From: LVI-A0039 sp033105485
GTDB taxonomy: Bacteria; Bacillota_I; Bacilli_A; UBA3375
DNA: 64,000 bases
Direction: 5' to 3'
Assembly (NCBI GenBank): GCA_033105485.1
Contig: CP136956.1
Coordinates: 806,001 to 870,000, forward strand
Made by a program: the position numbers and the translations under genes. Within the stretch, counting starts at the first letter, position 1. Each line of letters starts with the position of its first letter. Positions 63,001 through 64,000 of the stretch are shown here, piece after piece. The notes under the pieces are model-generated. The model was not told the DNA's origin and did not search any database. It saw only the letters and a program-made list of their open reading frames with translations.

Positions 63001-64000
63001 TGCATCATAAGTCACACCAGTAATTTCAGTATCATCATTGAAAGTTAATCCTTCAATAGTACCGTTAGTAATTCCTTGTACTAAACTATCCATTACAGGA
63101 ATACTAGCAGTAGGTAAATCACTATTGTTATATACACGAATAGTGAAAGTTAAATCTTCACCAACTTGTGCATAACCATCACCGTTTCCATCGACAACAG
63201 ATTTTTCAATTGTTGTATCTGGGTTTGTTGGTACTACAACTTCACTACAATCACCTTCATCAGTACACGTTTCTGGATCAGTTGGGTCTCCACCGTTATC
63301 TGTTGCAATATTATCAACTGCAAGTACATCACTTGGAATTGAAAGAACAGTTACTTTATATTCAATTGATACTGTAGTACCTGCTGGGATTTCGTCAATA
63401 ACTAAATCTCCCCCATTTAAAGTTCCACTGTATGTAATTGTGTCTGGTGAGACTGTGAATCCATCAAATGATAAGTAATCGATTGTTCCATTAGCAATTG
63501 CTTCAGCTACACTATCACGAACTTCTACATCTAACGCAGGGTTTTCAGTATCAGTGTTTGTAACGTTTAATGTATATGTTAAAGTTTCTCCAACCTCAGC
63601 AATTGTATTTGTTTCAATACTTTCATCAGTTAATTCTTTTTCAATTGTTGTATCTGGGTTTGTTGGAATAACAACAGCGCCACAATCGTCATTTTCTACT
63701 GTTGAGTTACAAATTTCTGGATCAATTGTATCTGGATCATCACCATTATCAGTTACGACGTTTGGTAATTCAACTTCACCATCTGGAATTTCACCAACAA
63801 GAACTGTATATGTAATTGTAATTTCTGTTTTACCAGGAATTTCGCTAATTACAAAGTCACCAGTTTGTAAATCTCCACTAGTTTCCATAGTATAGTCTGG
63901 AGTTGCTACGATTGTAATATCTCCAACTAATGATAACCAGTCAGTACCTTCAATTTTTTCAAGTAAACTATCTTTAACTTCGACATCTAATGCTAATGCA
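60022..64000 (-). CDS. Giant DUF11-repeat cell-surface protein, N-terminus beyond window
   Basis: The frame is open to the right edge (about 1325 codons here), so the Met at 63888 is internal. It holds about nine DUF11-type immunoglobulin-like repeats of 140-150 residues. Each has 'YDVEVRDSLLENLP'-like and 'GSxVTITYxV' strands, then 'NIATDNGQDP', a Cys pair 5-8 residues apart in most repeats (for example CEDEGDC), and a linker such as 'PTNPDTTIEK' starting the next repeat. The Lys of TIEK and the Asn of TDNG are candidates for intramolecular isopeptide bonds known in such folds. The C-terminus is LGQTGAKG, a hydrophobic helix and KKRIA, a sortase-type signal with Gly for Pro. A likely adhesin or stalk, very acidic. 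Ends in a clear terminator next to rRNA operon D. Confidence 0.88.
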   Translation of the reverse strand, partial: ALALDVEVKDSLLEKIEGTDWLSLVGDITIVATPDYTMETSGDLQTGDFVISEIPGKTEITITYTVLVGEIPDGEVELPNVVTDNGDDPDTIDPEICNSTVENDDCGAVVIPTNPDTTIEKELTDESIETNTIAEVGETLTYTLNVTNTDTENPALDVEVRDSVAEAIANGTIDYLSFDGFTVSPDTITYSGTLNGGDLVIDEIPAGTTVSIEYKVTVLSIPSDVLAVDNIATDNGGDPTDPETCTDEGDCSEVVVPTNPDTTIEKSVVDGNGDGYAQVGEDLTFTIRVYNNSDLPTASIPVMDSLVQGITNGTIEGLTFNDDTEITGVTYDASATGSLTDGSYLINSIPAGNYAEITYTITVDEIGTDVASIINIATDNGTDPETLTPEECALDTTNCDSTETPVDPETTIEKKVEDTDDGIVQTGEELTYTITVTNPNTVVAAQDVVVRDSLLENLPTYITFVSEEVTPDTLTTTGSLTDSGITIDELPAGSSATITVKVIVEEIPNDIDQILNIVTDNGVDPLDPSIVDPENPEVCINEEDCGIAIIPVEPETTIKKTIASEDGEETGIIENNETISYSIDVTNPGSNSAYDVAVRDSMLENLPAYATYNDDMKLVIDGTELTLDTDFTGDLSTKDLVISEIAAGATVTITYSVTFGIIPNDVSEIGNLATDNGQDPTIVDPDVDPDVDPDGSCEIDEDCSEVVVPVHPETIVTKTADAGEDNLVQEGEEVLYSITIEKPSVVDATDVQVIDSLLADLPDYMELTTPIVVTGEDGELVLDTDYTGDLTTADGIVINQIAAGSVITITYGLTLNDVPESGVIDIANIVTDNGQDPSIVEPEICEDEGDCSEVVIPVDPDTTITKEITDESLAVDNQAQQGEELTYTIVVTNPTDADAIDVEVKDSILANLPDYLTLVGDIVVTPDTVATTGSLTTDDFVIPNLPANSSVTITYTLLVGDVPSDLTEIENIATDNGQDPTTVDPEVCAPDGTSEDCATDVIPTNPETVIEKAKTDESIENNQLAELGEELTYQLTISNNKDKDAYDVEVRDSLLENTPSWLSVQSIEIDTPNSYSGDIQKGTLTLDKVDANSEVTITYVLKVNELPTDVETIDNIATDNGQDPNVIDPEVCAESPKDCAEVVEPIEGDTTIEKNVMSTEDIYYPGDVIEYQLVVSNDTVNSAYDVPVRDSLLENTPDFVKYNGDIEVKGANGSGNITKGTFSLDEVPANSKVYISYSLTLTSDPDRATLLNVATDDGFDPSTVDPVEPEGKDDKDDAIVEVGSKDEDPDYKDMTLGQTGAKGMLILIDMILILGVATVLKKRIA

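Noticed and set aside
63886..63888. ATG at 63888 as start of the DUF11 protein
   Set aside because: It has no ribosome-binding site, sits in the middle of a repeat, and the frame continues to the window edge.

Overview
The window is low-GC DNA from a walled bacterium of the Bacillota or a neighbouring lineage. It has murA and murE, WXG100 and EsaA-type secretion genes, a sortase-like tail, strong GGAGG ribosome-binding sites and TTGACA/TATAAT promoters. Trp is encoded by TGG and TGA is read as stop, so this is not the Mycoplasma code. RpoB carries Asn at the position of E. coli His526, a state known from some Mollicutes. This fits a deep, Erysipelotrichia- or Mollicutes-near lineage, but I cannot name the genus.

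Layout. 1-3118 (minus): the start of a type VII secretion locus, a WXG100 protein followed by EsaA, which runs off the left edge. 3496-4920: murE. 5012-7042 (plus): a 35-codon basic ORF and a two-component system. 7073-7448: an intergenic region with a 19-codon hydrophobic ORF. 7510-13323 (minus): a de novo NAD operon, nadA-nadB-nadC-nadE, continuing into a DUF4931/GalT-like gene and asnA. It converts aspartate to quinolinate, NaMN and NAD, with a second aspartate-consuming enzyme at the end. 13501-26611 (minus): a long essential-gene block, rpmI-rplT-rplU-prp-rpmA-rpoB-rpoC-rpiR-ktrA-pepP-murA, with ribosomal leader elements at the front and an intrinsic terminator at the end.

26.8-27.2 kb: an internally deleted IS30 element. 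27270-32253 (minus): two secreted proteins, an M23 metallopeptidase and a DNA/RNA nuclease, both built on long arrays of YwqK/MORN-like Tyr-Asn-Gly-Lys repeats. 32334-34202: a small membrane protein and, divergently, an NADH oxidase.

34.25-59.9 kb: four complete 16S-23S-5S rRNA operons in head-to-tail array, all minus, each with its own promoter, processing stems and terminator. Short single-gene islands lie between them: rubrerythrin, a P-loop kinase-like protein and an unknown gene; an IS30 copy, a truncated 6-phospho-beta-glucosidase and a broken Cof-type HAD gene; and a small membrane protein. Only the second operon from the left has spacer tRNAs, and in the order Ala then Ile.

60022-64000 (minus): the C-terminal part of a very large DUF11-repeat surface protein with an LGQTG-hydrophobic-KKR tail. 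It continues past the right edge.
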